64,000 nucleotides of DNA from Gymnogyps californianus (taxonomy: Eukaryota; Chordata; Aves; Accipitriformes; Cathartidae). Below the pieces are notes generated by a model, which did no database searches, was not told where the DNA came from, and saw only the letters and a program-made list of their open reading frames with translations. Positions 26,801 to 37,600 of this stretch are shown one piece after another (the stretch's first letter is position 1; every line of letters begins with the position of its first letter). Location: contig NC_059478.1 of assembly GCF_018139145.2 (NCBI RefSeq), forward strand, positions 17,715,001 to 17,779,000. Direction: 5' to 3'. Made by a program: the position numbers and the translations under genes.

Positions 26801-28492
26801 AAGTCCCTAGAGGTAAAAGTAAATTCCTAGTAAATTTTAGGGCCATTACATCATCTTCACCATTCTCCATATCACTCTACCTTTGATTGTTTTATATTTT
26901 AAGAAGTAGAAGTTTCTCAGTTTCCTTCCACAGTTTCTCCTCTCAGTTTCCTGAGTAGTGGGTAAGCCCTTCTCCATCCTGCTGCTTTCAGTTAGTGTTC
27001 TCTAGGGATTTACTCTCAATGTTTTTATTTTAATCTATTTATTGCTTTTAAGGACATCCCCTTTACTCATACAAATTCAATCACCGCTTGTACAGCAGCA
27101 GTTCAAATGTCATATGCCCCAGACTAAGCCCATCCTCTACCTTTTCAGTTGCTCCTTTCTGTCCCCTTTTTTTCTGCCCCCCAAAACAGACCTAGGATGT
27201 TACCATCTTTTCTGAAACAGACTTTTTTCTTTGTTTTGTTGAAATCTGTACAGATCTGTAGGATACATGCGTTTGGAAAGCAACACATTAGTCTGTTATC
27301 CAACAGCAAGAGTTTCGTATTTCCTGAAATGAGTGATAGACTGTCATATTGACAGCAATTCGCTTTGCCCCCAAATGCTCTTTTATTACTGGCATACCCC
27401 TCACTTCCCAGCAACCCATTCATTTACTGTTTGGTGCTATAGGAAAAAAGAATGTGGCATATGAGTAAAAAAGCACACACATGCCTCCTAATGATGTTAG
27501 AAAACAAGTGAATCATGAGAAACTGAGAGGCTCAATAATTTATATTAGCACTGCCTGGCACAAAACCGTCTGCACAGATCCCCGAGAACCGAGATCTTTG
27601 TGCTTATTTTATTAAAAATAACACTTGACAAAATTTGCCGTGCATTCTTTGCTCACCTATAACTACAAAAGAAACCAAGCTCATACAACTTCATTTAGAG
27701 CATTTGGCAGAGGAGCAAATCACAGGTAGAGATCTGAGACAAGCATAAAAATTGACTGGTGGCTTTAACTGTACAACCTTAGGGACAGGGCTTATCTTTT
27801 TACTCCACATCTTCCCTGCGACCCTGATGCACGGAAGGAGCTCCCAGGTGCAACCGGGCAAACCGTAAGTAACAGAGAGAGCGGAGGAGGGTGCGGGGAG
27901 CGACGGGGCACGCACCCGCACGCGGGTTGCGAGAGACCCGGGCCCGGCGAGCGCCTCTCCTGCTCACCGAGCCCCCCGCCGAGGGCCCTGCGCCCCGACC
28001 GGCCGGGCACCGCTTCCTCCCAGGGCAGCCGGGCCGGGCCGGGCCCGGCCTGCGGCCCCCCCAGCGAGCCCGGCCGAGCCCGGCACCGCTTCCAGGGGGC
28101 AGCGGAGGCAGGCGCACCTATGCGCGCAGGTGTGCGAGCATGCAAAGGAGAGCACGCACGGTGCCCGTGCACACGCATGCACAGGAGGGCAGGCAGGCAG
28201 GGGTGCGTGTGCGCGCGGCGGGGCCCGCTCCCCCCGCCCTCACCCTCACCTTGATCCGGACGTAGCAGTGGGTGCCCAGGGAGGGGTCGTTGAGGCAGGC
28301 GGGGGGGTTCTCCCGCACCACCCAGCGGAAGGTCTCGCCCGGCCGCCGGCCGATGCTCCAGAGCAGCCGCAGCCCGGCGATGCAGGCGCACACCCCGCAG
28401 TAGCTGTACACCAGCGCCCAGAAGAGCAGCGCCCGGGCGGCCACCATCACCCGGCGGGCGGGCGGTGGGCACGCAGCGCCGGGTCTCGCCAT
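11656..28492 (-). CDS. EPHX4: EPHX4, epoxide hydrolase 4 (whole gene, 7 coding exons)
   Basis: Alpha/beta-hydrolase-fold epoxide hydrolase of the EPHX3/EPHX4 branch, thought to open lipid epoxides to diols at membranes (family inference; the substrate of EPHX4 is not well established). Seven exons join in phase to 1,104 bases, 367 residues (human 362). N-terminal hydrophobic anchor at about residues 17-45; HGFP oxyanion motif at 104-107; nucleophile Asp173 in GHDWGG; lid-domain Tyr285 in HYRN as proton donor; Asp311 in WGERDAF; general base His340 in SEASHW. All catalytic residues are present. The start at 28492 (MARPG) fits the human MAR- start, but an ATG 15 codons in (28447) has a better Kozak context and precedes the anchor. 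CpG-island promoter. Confidence 0.97.
11891..16323 (-). other. EPHX4 intron 6
   Basis: 4.4 kb, mostly AT-rich. Holds a locally GC-rich patch at 14,820-15,010 with open frames on both strands, and the CAAA microsatellite. No further exon recognised. Confidence 0.7.
15749..15796. repeat. (CAAA)n microsatellite followed by a TTAGGGTTAG motif
   Basis: About eight CAAA units at 15,749-15,783 in EPHX4 intron 6, directly followed by ACGAG and TTAGGGTTAG (15,787-15,796). The telomere-like part is under two units and probably chance. Confidence 0.9.
16324..16472 (-). CDS. EPHX4: EPHX4 coding exon 6 (lid tyrosine)
   Basis: VLKSLFTSQATGIGRKGCRL, TAEDIEAYLYVFSQPGALTG, PINHYRNIF. Tyr285 in HYRN is the predicted proton donor. 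Acceptor TTTGTAG, donor GTCAGT. Confidence 0.96.
16473..17420 (-). other. EPHX4 intron 5
   Basis: 0.95 kb. The part at 16,700-17,200 is noticeably richer in GC than its surroundings and may be a worn, unidentified insertion. No exon seen. Confidence 0.6.
17421..17524 (-). CDS. EPHX4: EPHX4 coding exon 5 (lid domain)
   Basis: EYILRHPSQLIKSGYYFFFQ then MPWFPEFMFTVNDFK, the start of the cap domain that covers the active site. Acceptor TTGCAG, donor GTGAGC, phase 0 out. Confidence 0.96.
19593..19721 (-). CDS. EPHX4: EPHX4 coding exon 4 (nucleophile elbow)
   Basis: YNKCVLIGHDWGGMIAWLVA: the GHDWGG elbow with catalytic nucleophile Asp173, followed by ICYPEVVTKLIVVNFPHP. Acceptor GTGGTAG, donor GTGAGT. 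Confidence 0.97.
20256..20284. repeat. TA/CA dinucleotide repeat
   Basis: Short ATATATACACACACACA tract in EPHX4 intron 3, an ordinary imperfect microsatellite. Confidence 0.75.
21782..21939 (-). CDS. EPHX4: EPHX4 coding exon 3
   Basis: YSWRHQLREFKSEYRVVALD, then LRGYGETDAP and LDCLITDIKDILESL. The RGYGxSD-type turn is conserved in alpha/beta epoxide hydrolases. Acceptor TTGTTAG, donor GTGCGT; split codons at both ends match the neighbours. Confidence 0.96.
21940..28249 (-). other. EPHX4 introns 2 and 1 (either side of exon 2)
   Basis: Introns 21,940-25,421 and 25,508-28,249. AT-rich until the CpG island begins near 27,880. No repeats I could classify and no other exon. Confidence 0.65.
25422..25507 (-). 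CDS. EPHX4: EPHX4 coding exon 2
   Basis: 28 codons plus two bases: DSGLRFHYVAAGERGKPLML, then LLHGFPEF. Carries the HGxP oxyanion-hole motif. Acceptor TTTTAG, donor GTAAAA. Confidence 0.96.
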
Positions 28493-28740
28493 CGGGCCCC
28501 GCCGCCCGGAGGGGCTGGGAGCGCCGCCGCCGCCAGGAGCCGCCCGAGCGGAGGCACCGGGAGCGGCGGCGCGCCCGCCCCGCGGCCCCCCGCGGCCCTC
28601 GCCCCGCGCCGCCGCCGGGCACAGCGCCGCCCGCCCCGCCCGGCTGCCGCGGCCCGGGCTCGCTAGGCCCCGGGCAGCACGGCGGGGGCGACGGCGCTGT
28701 GGGCGGGGGTGCGCCCACCAGCTCGGCCACCGGGGGCTCT
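27880..28740 (-). promoter_or_regulatory. CpG island promoter of EPHX4
   Basis: CpG-dense block of about 860 bases spanning EPHX4 coding exon 1, about 250 bases upstream and the first part of intron 1. No TATA box. Long open frames on both strands here are composition artefacts of GC richness. Confidence 0.85.
28250..28492 (-). CDS. EPHX4: EPHX4 coding exon 1
   Basis: 81 codons, phase 0 out. Signal-anchor helix (ALLFWALVYSYCGVCACIAG) followed by LRLLWS, PPACLNDPSLGTHCYVRIK. The second half is nearly identical to human, while the first 15 residues are Pro/Ala/Arg-rich and divergent. Donor GTGAGG. It lies inside a CpG island. Confidence 0.95.
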
Positions 28741-29811
28741 TCCCCCCGAGTATTTCGCAGTGAGATAAGGCGAAGCCGCGCCCGGAGCAAAGGAGCGCGG
28801 CTCTCAGCGGCGGGCTCCGACAGGACTGCCAGATACACCGAAACTCACTCGAAATGGCATTGCGAAAAGTGCGTCTGGGCTACGCGGGACAGCCTCACCT
28901 CGGGTGCCTGCCAGAGGTCCTTGCAGGCGATTGCTTGCCTGCTCTGATCACGTACTTGATCGCACTTACCTTATTTACGTGTGAAAGGAAGCATACAAGT
29001 ATGTGGCTGTGTGGTTGCAATTTAGTATTTTTCAAGACTCTACATTCTTTCACTGGTGCTTCACTATTACCCATTTAAAGATGGTTTTGTAAATGTATTA
29101 CAGTTTGCGTTATCGCATGCTATTAGTAATGAATATTTCTTAAAAAGATACAAATTCTGAGCTCCAGTGCCAGAATTTTTTATTTTTTAAACTTAACTTA
29201 TTCTAATAGAGAAATTTGCTAGTAGAGGAAGTTGGATCATCATTACTAACTCCATCAGAGTTAATATAGTACTGAGATCTCAGCCACCCAAGGCTGATGT
29301 TAGAAGCTGAACAATCTTATGCCTGTCCATTAGTTGTAAATTGCTACACGCACAAGCCAAGGAGTCACAGTCACATATGAGGCCACAGATGCTGGGAGAA
29401 GAAGAAAGGCTCCAGTCAGCACCTATCTGGTATTAACCTACTGATATGCAGGGTAAAGGGTAATTTAGAATCAGAATGGTTCGTGTAATCCAAAATTGTA
29501 AGAAAAAGCGTACCTATATTAAGCAATTGATTTTACAGGTTATAAAAATGCAGGTTATGAAAAATTACAGTTTATTAGTTCTGGGAGATAACAAAATAGT
29601 AGTTGCTGACTACAAGAAAAGTAGAATTGAGCTTGCATGTCAAATCCTGACAAGTCCTGATCCAACTCACTGCACAGCCTGCTCGCCTTTACTCCTTGAT
29701 CTAAACCCCTTGCTTCTTAGACTAGAGGGTGTAGGCAGGTTCAAGACTTGTACAGGCCACGAGAGTCACAGCTAATAACGTAGGCCTATGTGCAACTGCC
29801 TGCCTTTGGGC

Positions 29812-29829
29812 GGGGGGGGGGGGGGGGGG
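29812..29829. repeat. Run of 18 G
   Basis: Uninterrupted guanine run in the EPHX4-BRDT intergenic space. Long G runs are rare, slip-prone, and often mis-sized by sequencing. Confidence 0.9.
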
Positions 29830-32800
29830 AGGCTGCCAAATTTTACTTGAATTTGATGAAGGCCAAAATTTGTTCCTGGTCCAGGTGAGTTTGGAGGATT
29901 AGAACTTAGCTTCCAAGCAATTTTTTTTGCTCTGTCCAGCAGTGCAAGTAGAAGCTGGCACCATGCATCTGTTAACCCTAAGATATGTAATTTAATGAGC
30001 TATTTTAAAAAAACAAATTGAATAAGCTTGTATGCAGATGGAATATATATCGTTTTTCACTATGCATGGAACACAGCTTGTACGCAATTTTTGTCTGTAC
30101 CATACCAAATGCTTTCTCCTACTTATTCTAAATTCAGACTTATAAATATAGACACTGATGCTGAATCCTAGTCCCGTTGAAGGCAGTGACAGAATTAATG
30201 ATGGTTTCAACAAGTTCAAAATTCTACTTTTTTTAAAAATCAAATAAAAAACTTAAGCAGCAGAAAGGAATGTTATGAAGAATTGCCCATTACTGCATTT
30301 TCATGCATTTAAAAGTTTAAATAAGATACAAAACCATTATCTGAATTTATTTTTTACTACGAAAGATAACATCTTCAAGTAGCTGTAAAAAGCTGCCTAG
30401 CTTCCTCTTATCAATAACACGAATGAAATATCAGCAACCCACATCAGCTGACAACGCTGAATCATGCTGTTCACAATCTCTGCTCATTGTCTGAATGTGA
30501 GCCCTACAAACTTAAGGTCAGGAGCTTTATCAGGCTGCTAGGCTGTTTAAGGCTCCTTCCTTCTCTTAGGCAAGAAGAGAAGGAACAATATCAGAAGCTG
30601 GTGATTCAGTTAAGACATTAACCTCTGCAGACTCCCGTAGGATTATATGAATCATGCCTACCAAGCCTGAGCCTTCGTCCATGCTCAGATTACTCATACC
30701 GCCAACCCTAGGATTAGCATATAGCTAATTTTTTATGCATCAGACTTTGTGCTAATAACCTTTTTTGTAGGGAAGAAGCCTTTGCAGCTTCTCAATATCA
30801 GACTAGCTGCAGCAGGATTTTCCCTGAAGTGCACCTCAGTAAACCAGTGACCCAGTTAGATAAATTAGAAAGTTTGGCAGGAGCAAAGCAACCTGCGTTG
30901 TTGTTTATGTCACAGTACTCATCAAATTCCTTAACAAACCAGGAATCAGAATGAATTAGTAGAAAATGTCCCCTAAGAAAATTGGAAAACCAAGGTTGGA
31001 AATCCTAGAGTTGACCACAAGCTTCCACTTACCTCTAAAGAAAGGTTGATGAATGCCCAGCAACGGGTTAGACACAGCATTCACAAAATGATTGTAGCCA
31101 TCTGGAATACAAGAAGGATTAAAGATGGAACCGTGATGTGCCTTATAAGCAGGTATTTGGCCAAGCTATGTCATATTTCTTGCACAAACAGCAGAGCTAA
31201 TTTTTTCACAAGAATAGAACTAAGTCTATTTTTAGTTTATACATCACTAACTACCTGGGTAGTTTTATGTCGAACTTCTAAATTATACAAACCTTTTTCC
31301 TGTGGAGTTTAGCTAGGTCATCTTCAGATATTAGATATGGATCCAGTATCAGAGCTGGGAAGAAGATAGTGCTGGGGACCTAGCAGTTCTGAGCAGCTTT
31401 TGCGCAATGAAATTGCTGCACACCCTAGCTCAGCATTTCTGGGCTCCTCCAGCTGCGCTACCTTAGCTGTCCTGTTTGCCAAGGAAGCGGTGGAATTCCT
31501 CTTCTATTGCGGAACACTTTCTTTGTACTCTAGGACCGTGCTGTCTACATATGTGTGGCAAACCTGTTTGTACAAGGCAAATACCTTCCACGCATTTTCC
31601 AGAAGAAAGCTTAGAATCTTCTGTGTATCTCATATGAATAAGAAAAATTGAGAACCCCAGCAATGATTTTTCTGTCTTCCTTATATTTTGCTTTTCTCAT
31701 CTTCTGCTCTAAATTATTGTTCTAATGGTTGCCAAGCCAAACCAACCCCAGGGCAGATTGTCTTACGTGCTTTGACAGTGTGATTTGCCCTCCATAATGT
31801 GCCATCTGCCTGCTTATCTTTTGTCAGTTCAACTAATCCCATTTCTCCGAGAGACAAAAGAGGACAACTTTGCACATCACTGACTCTGCCTCCAGCCTGA
31901 CCAACTCATAGTTTATAGTAAAATATTTAACATATTCCATTTATTAGTGACAGAGGAACTTTTTAAAGCTTTTAACTATCTTACCCTTCACTTATGTGTA
32001 AATACAATCTACTAGTGCAGACACAAGTATAAAAATGACACATTAGTGCAGCTATTTTCACAAATTATCAAGGTAAATTAACGGCGTAACAGAACTTAGT
32101 ACACATTTTAACTGTTAGGTAACTAACAATACTTAGTCTATTTAAGCAGCTTATTTTTTCCAGGGTGTATCTACACAAGTGGTATTCCTGCTTCCTTGAG
32201 TGTAGTAACAGCTTTGGGCAAACACAATCATAGGCTTGCTACTCACGTACATTTGGAAGCCATCTCCCTTTCCTCCGAACTCAGCCTTCTGTCTGGAGGT
32301 AGGAACTGATTACCGTCTTTAACTGACTTGTAGGTTGCAAATAAAGGGTTTATCAGATTAGCGTTAGCAGCACTGACATTGTGACTTTAAGTCATCATGA
32401 CAGTATAGAGTCATGGAAGCTGGAATTAGTTTTTGAAGGGGCAAAAGTACCAGTTCATACCATTAGCAGTGCCCATATAGTTATATAGAAGGGATGAAAT
32501 GCAGAGAATAAATTCTTGCCCTTCACTCTGTCACCTCTTATTTCCAAAGCAAGAGATTTTGAGCTTGCATTAACCCAGTCAGGAAGTATGTCCAGATGAC
32601 AGTAAGGTCAGGAGTCCTGAATGTGAACTGTAATATTTTATTGCAGGACAAATAGCTATTAATGATGTATAAACTACAAATGAAGGCAGGCCTAAATCAC
32701 TTTTGATGTGGATGTGAAACAAGACATCCTAACCGCACCACTTTACGTTACTCCCTCTTTCACCCCAAATCCCCTTCCTAGCCACCTACTCAAATCTCCC

Positions 32801-33254
32801 AAACAGCATACACTTGAGCATGCATCCAGGCAAGGCTCATGTAAGAGGACTTCCCTAGACGTTTCAAGGGGTGATACCCCAATCTGAGCATTTGTCAACA
32901 CTCTTTCTGCTATTGAATGAAATACTACCATTCCAGTAATGGCAGAAGTAGAAGATACAGAGCAGTATTTTATTGCAGAACATGTATTTTGGAGCTGGCA
33001 CTAACTCATCAGCCTGCTACTTGAAAGACCAGGCTACCATTTTTAGGCATGCTTTAGCTGTCGTTTATGACTTTAGATGCAATTTATTTCCTTTATCTGA
33101 AAATTCAGTTATTTGTAGAAAGTCTTGTCCACGTAGTTTACTTAGCTGGGTGGTCTGTGGCAGACCCTCACCACAATGCTGGCAGTGTTACCTTCACTTC
33201 CAACTTTGATCCAGGAACTCGACAGACCAGAGGTCTCCATAGGGACAGAGTGTT

Positions 33255-33610
33255 TTGAAGGGGAGGTTCAACTAGATCAGTGGTCTCCAAAGTGGAGTGT
33301 GGGAAGAAAATATTTAATACAAAACATTTTTTAAAAAATTACAAAATAAAATAAACAAAACAAAAAACCTAAGCAAAATCAAATAAACACTATTTAAAAT
33401 TTTTAATTTCCCTTTTTGTGTTTTTTTAATAATGTAAATAATACATTAGTACAGTAGAACATGTATATAATTTATAAATGAATAAATATACATGTCTTGG
33501 GTGTGCATGCTTAAAATTTTTTAATGATGGGGTGCACGATGAAAAAGGTTTGGAGACCACTGAACTAGATTATCTTGAGGGGGCCCCTTCCACCCAACAT
33601 TTCTGTAATA
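33255..33610 (+). mobile_element. CR1-like LINE 3' tail, split by the hAT element
   Basis: After removing the hAT insert and one duplication, the flanks read GGGGAGGTTCAACTAGAT followed by TATCTTGAGG...CCCCTTCCACCC and ATTTCTGTAAT. This resembles the end of CR1 elements (the GGTTGGACTAGATGATCT...CCTTCCAACCC type, then ATTCTGTGAT repeats). Upstream homology fades within about 100 bases, as in the many 5'-truncated CR1 copies of birds. Confidence 0.55.
33278..33562. mobile_element. Non-autonomous hAT-type DNA transposon (285 bases)
   Basis: Terminal inverted repeats CAGTGGTCTCCAAA at both ends (14 of 14 bases) and a perfect 8-base target duplication, AACTAGAT (33270-33277 and 33563-33570). The CAG...CTG ends and 8-base duplication are diagnostic of the hAT superfamily. 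The inside is AT-rich and has no transposase frame, so it moved in trans. It sits inside what looks like the 3' tail of a CR1 retroposon. Confidence 0.9.
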
Positions 33611-34407
33611 CGCATTGTGTTTTGGTATTAATTCTATAAAACAATGTTTTATTAGCCTGTACTTAATTTGAGATAGCTATATGTAATCAACAAGAACAAG
33701 GGTTTTTACACTCTAGTTTCTACTTCAGACAAATATCCCAACATTAATAAAATCTTACATTAATCAGAAAGCCTTTCAAACTGGAGCCAGAAGTGAGATG
33801 TTTTAGATAATTTCTTTCTGTGAAGAACTGGAACTATCTGGCAAACATGCTTGCACCCTTATCCAAATGTTATGTTAACATAAAATACGTTAAACAGAAG
33901 ATCAACAAGTCTGGGCCTTAAAAGACATGCAAATATACAGGATTTGCTGCTGAAATTAGAGTTCCAGGAAACGGTTTTTTACGATGACAAATAACGTTAC
34001 ACACCTTTTAGAAATTATCACTATTATAGAGGTCTTTTGTCACAGCCCAGATTCTGTGCAAGTGTGTCATAGTAAAGTGATTGTTTTAATAGCAATCACA
34101 TAGTTGACAAGACCTTGGTTTAAAGTAGTTTCTATAGGTGCATATTTAGTATACTATGACTTAATACAGTCAAACAAGAATTTGGCTATGCTCAGTATAA
34201 GAGATTCTCAAGTGTTTCCCAAAAAAATTGATTTAAAAAAAATGAGAAAAAAATCAAGAAGCTGATATTTTCTCATATATATACACAACACATTAAACTG
34301 TAATCAAAAGAACAACTACATTCCACTGTGTAGCAGACTAGATTACATATATTATAAACAAGCAGCAAAAAGATCTTGTGATGCTTCAGGTGTCGATGAA
34401 CAAGCTT

Positions 34408-34413
34408 TTTAAT
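34408..34413 (-). terminator. Candidate poly(A) signal of BRDT (ATTAAA)
   Basis: The first recognisable poly(A) hexamer downstream of the BRDT stop on the minus strand is ATTAAA, about 130 bases into the 3' UTR. A canonical AATAAA is not seen nearby; one occurs near 33,645. The 3' end is therefore a guess between a short and a longer UTR. Confidence 0.4.
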
Positions 34414-34542
34414 ATTAAGCGTTTTAGAGGAGCTTACATGCTCTTTAAAGTGGTCTTAACATTTAAGCTTGTAACTAGTACATTTTCAAAGTTGTACAGT
34501 TTGTAGTAGCGTTGAAGTTAGGTTCTATATTAACTACAGCTT

Positions 34543-34611
34543 TCACTCAAGATATTCTTCAAAAGATGCCATAATATCACTCTGCAGATTCATATCAATT
34601 ATACAAGCCAT
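34543..34611 (-). CDS. BRDT: BRDT last coding exon with stop
   Basis: 22 codons plus [22 protein letters not shown] matches the end of human BRDT and BRD4-long, the C-terminal motif that contacts P-TEFb. Acceptor CTTGCAG. Confidence 0.95.
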   Translation of the reverse strand: MACIIDMNLQSDIMASFEEYLE

Positions 34612-37600
34612 CTGCAAGAAAGCAAATTAGTGTATTTTCAGAGCAGTCAGACATTAATGAATACTATGCAGGTCAAATATTTAATAAAGATTTAAGAAAA
34701 AACTACAAAGCTTCTTCCCAAAAAGTGTATGCTTCCTCTGTTATTACAAGTTTGAATGTGCATGTTGTTGAAGCCCTCTCTGAAAAGAGCTGAACAAGAT
34801 GAAATCTTCAGTAGATCTTATCTGAATCTAGCATGATGTCACACTGCAGTTCTTACATTCCATTGTACAATATTATGATTTTTTAAAAAATGTTTAAGAA
34901 AAAGTAGCAATTAAAAAACATTCGTTACCTACACCAATAAAACTAGTAAGTTCGTTTTAAAAAGGCTCAGTTTTGATATTTCAGACCAGAACAATATGGC
35001 TAGCGCTTCTGTTGATGTGGAATATGTTAAAGAAGATAGACAGCTTGCAAGACTTGAGGTTTGGAATTATTCAGAGGGCAGGGACTCCTCTTTACAATTT
35101 GATTTTACCATGCAATTATTCTAAGCTTATGGGAGTAATAGGACCAAGCAGATAGTTTTTCATATTACATCACTTGAAGACCTAGTTTGAGTTTCCCATT
35201 TCATTTTCTGGACTAAATCTTCAGGTAGCATAGTTCTGTTGTTTTCAGTCATTCAGGTCCTTTAAAATAAGGACCTGAGCTAACATTGTTTATTCTCTAC
35301 TAAAGCTGAAACAAAATCAGCTGGCAAGAGTCAGCAACTTACTGCTTCTCTCCTCCTGCGTTCTTGTTCCATTTTTCTAGCCAAGTTACGGTCTTGAACA
35401 AGAGTATGTTGCTGAGCTTCGGGCAGTTGTTTGCTCTTATGCCCTTCTTTCGGGGGCTCATATTCTGTCGCTGCCATGGCATCCAATCCTGTGCTTTCAT
35501 GGCCCCTTTAAAGACAGGAGAAGAGATCAGTATAGGATAAAAGTTGTTTCTTCTTTTTCTTCATAACAAGCCTTTACACCTGAACAGAATTCTGCAAATA
35601 ATTTAAACCAGTGCATAGCACTCAAACTGTGGTTCTGTTTTACATGTTGATTCATAGTAATTTCCCTTCGCCAAGAGGTATGTGCACACAATTGTTGGGC
35701 TATAGTAGGTTAAGGTTTCCGATGTTCCATTTCCAATCCATATGCACACAGGATCTATACATATGCTACACAAAACTTATATGCACTTTATTTGAAAGAC
35801 ATACACGCTTAATTTTCTGTTACTTTCTTGGCCCGTGATGTTTTGCTTCTACCTTCTTCCTCTTCAACTAGTAATTTTAGGTAGATTTCACTAACTTCAG
35901 GCAAGCATCTGTAATGTCTTATTCCATAGAGCTACATGCATGGTTTCCTCCTCGTGGAAACCTATAGTAGCTGAAGGTGCCTGGACTGTTCACTATATGT
36001 TCTGAACAAGAAGTGTCCTCTCAAGTCTCTCAAATGCGCTGTTTATTAAAATAATACACTCCAGGCAAGTGACCTATTCTAATACAGCCAGCGACGGGCA
36101 GGAGCAGGAGAATTTAGGAACTGGCTCAGACTTATCTTTCACAGGGTCAAACAGACAAGAAAAAAAATCAAGACTACTGAAGAGGGAAATATTACAGAAA
36201 GCAGAGTTTCAAAAAGGTAGCAAACAGCAATCTAAGATATTACTGCAATGCAGTAATTAGTAGGCACTTATCCCACTCAGCACAATAATAGACCTCAGGC
36301 TGGGATACATATGTGGGCACTCAGTAAAACAGTGGCTGCAAACAACTAGGGAAGAATACTACAGCAGTAGCTTATTGAATCTGTTTCTCTACAGCAATAC
36401 AAAGAATTCTGCTGTCTGAAGTGGTGCACACTGGAACTCCTTTAGCTATGTTAACACCAAGTTCTTGAAGACTAGATTGTCCTGCTTCCCCTTAGGAGAG
36501 CAATAAGATGGGGATCTTCCTGGCTACAGATGTAGGAAAGTAAGATACTGAGGACAGGTGTGAATTCTGGTCATGACCAGAGGAACTGAGTGCTCCAGGG
36601 AACCAAAGGAAAAAAAAAAAAAAAGGAAAAAAGAGTACCTGAGAAGTTTCTTTGACTGCTGAAATGATACTGATTTGCAAGGGAAAAAGCCACCTCATGC
36701 ATTTTGGATGTGCAGTTGTGCTTAGAGTGGTACAGCTCCCCCCCTTCATCTGACACATGGCAATTACCTAATCCAAACCACTTGTTCCTGAATAACTAAG
36801 CCACCCAGTACCATACAAGCAAAAAATAGAATAATATTTAAACATATATGGTTACAAACCTCTCTTCTTCTTGAGGAAGGTTTTGCAGTTCCCTCTCGGC
36901 TTGCACCAGAGGCCTTTTTAACTCCTGCGCTTGCCCACTCCTCTTCTTTAATGCTGCTTTCCTGAATTGTTTGAAGCTCTCAGCAGATGTTTTTATAGGA
37001 GCTGGAAGCATCATCGTTTTACATAAGCTTACCCAGGAATTTATATTCTTAAATCCTGTATCCTGAAGTTATTAGAAAAAGGAAAATGTGGAAGAGGCAA
37101 AAATACTCTACAACTACTAATCATCCATTATCTGCTTAGTTCTTACATTAGCACAATGTTGTTTTGACTGGACTTATTTGGGAATATCTACAACAAAATA
37201 TCCTTACTTTGGTAGAATATTAGTGCAAATACAGCAATCTAAGCAGACTTCAATATGTTTTCTCATCAACTTTGAGATTCTTTAGCAATATGCTAAAAAT
37301 CATTAGCATTTGTAGCTATTCTTACCCCATCCTTTACGTACACTTCTCCATTTTTTTAATTCCAGAAAACATAAATTCACGAGACTGAGCTTATGCAAGG
37401 TCCAGTGACAATATTTTAATATGGACAACATCCATCTCATTTCCGTACATAATCCTTACATAACAATAGTTTTGTATTAGGCTTGTGGGTTTTGTTTGTT
37501 TTAAATACCCGTGTTTTCTCCCCCCCCCTAGTGGCATTTTCTTCAAAATGTAAAACAGCATAAAACCAGTATTCTTAAGAAGTACTGCTTCTAGTAGAAG

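Larger units (their letters stand above)
28741..34400. other. Intergenic region between BRDT and EPHX4
   Basis: About 5.7 kb. Contains the G18 run and the hAT-in-CR1 nest. Open frames here are short and look random. No RNA gene was recognised. Confidence 0.65.

Noticed and set aside
27792..28838. 348-residue minus-strand open frame and several plus-strand frames over the EPHX4 CpG island
   Set aside because: Only the part from 28,492 to 28,250 is EPHX4 exon 1. The rest is Pro/Arg/Gly/Ala-rich readthrough made possible by high GC content (few stops).
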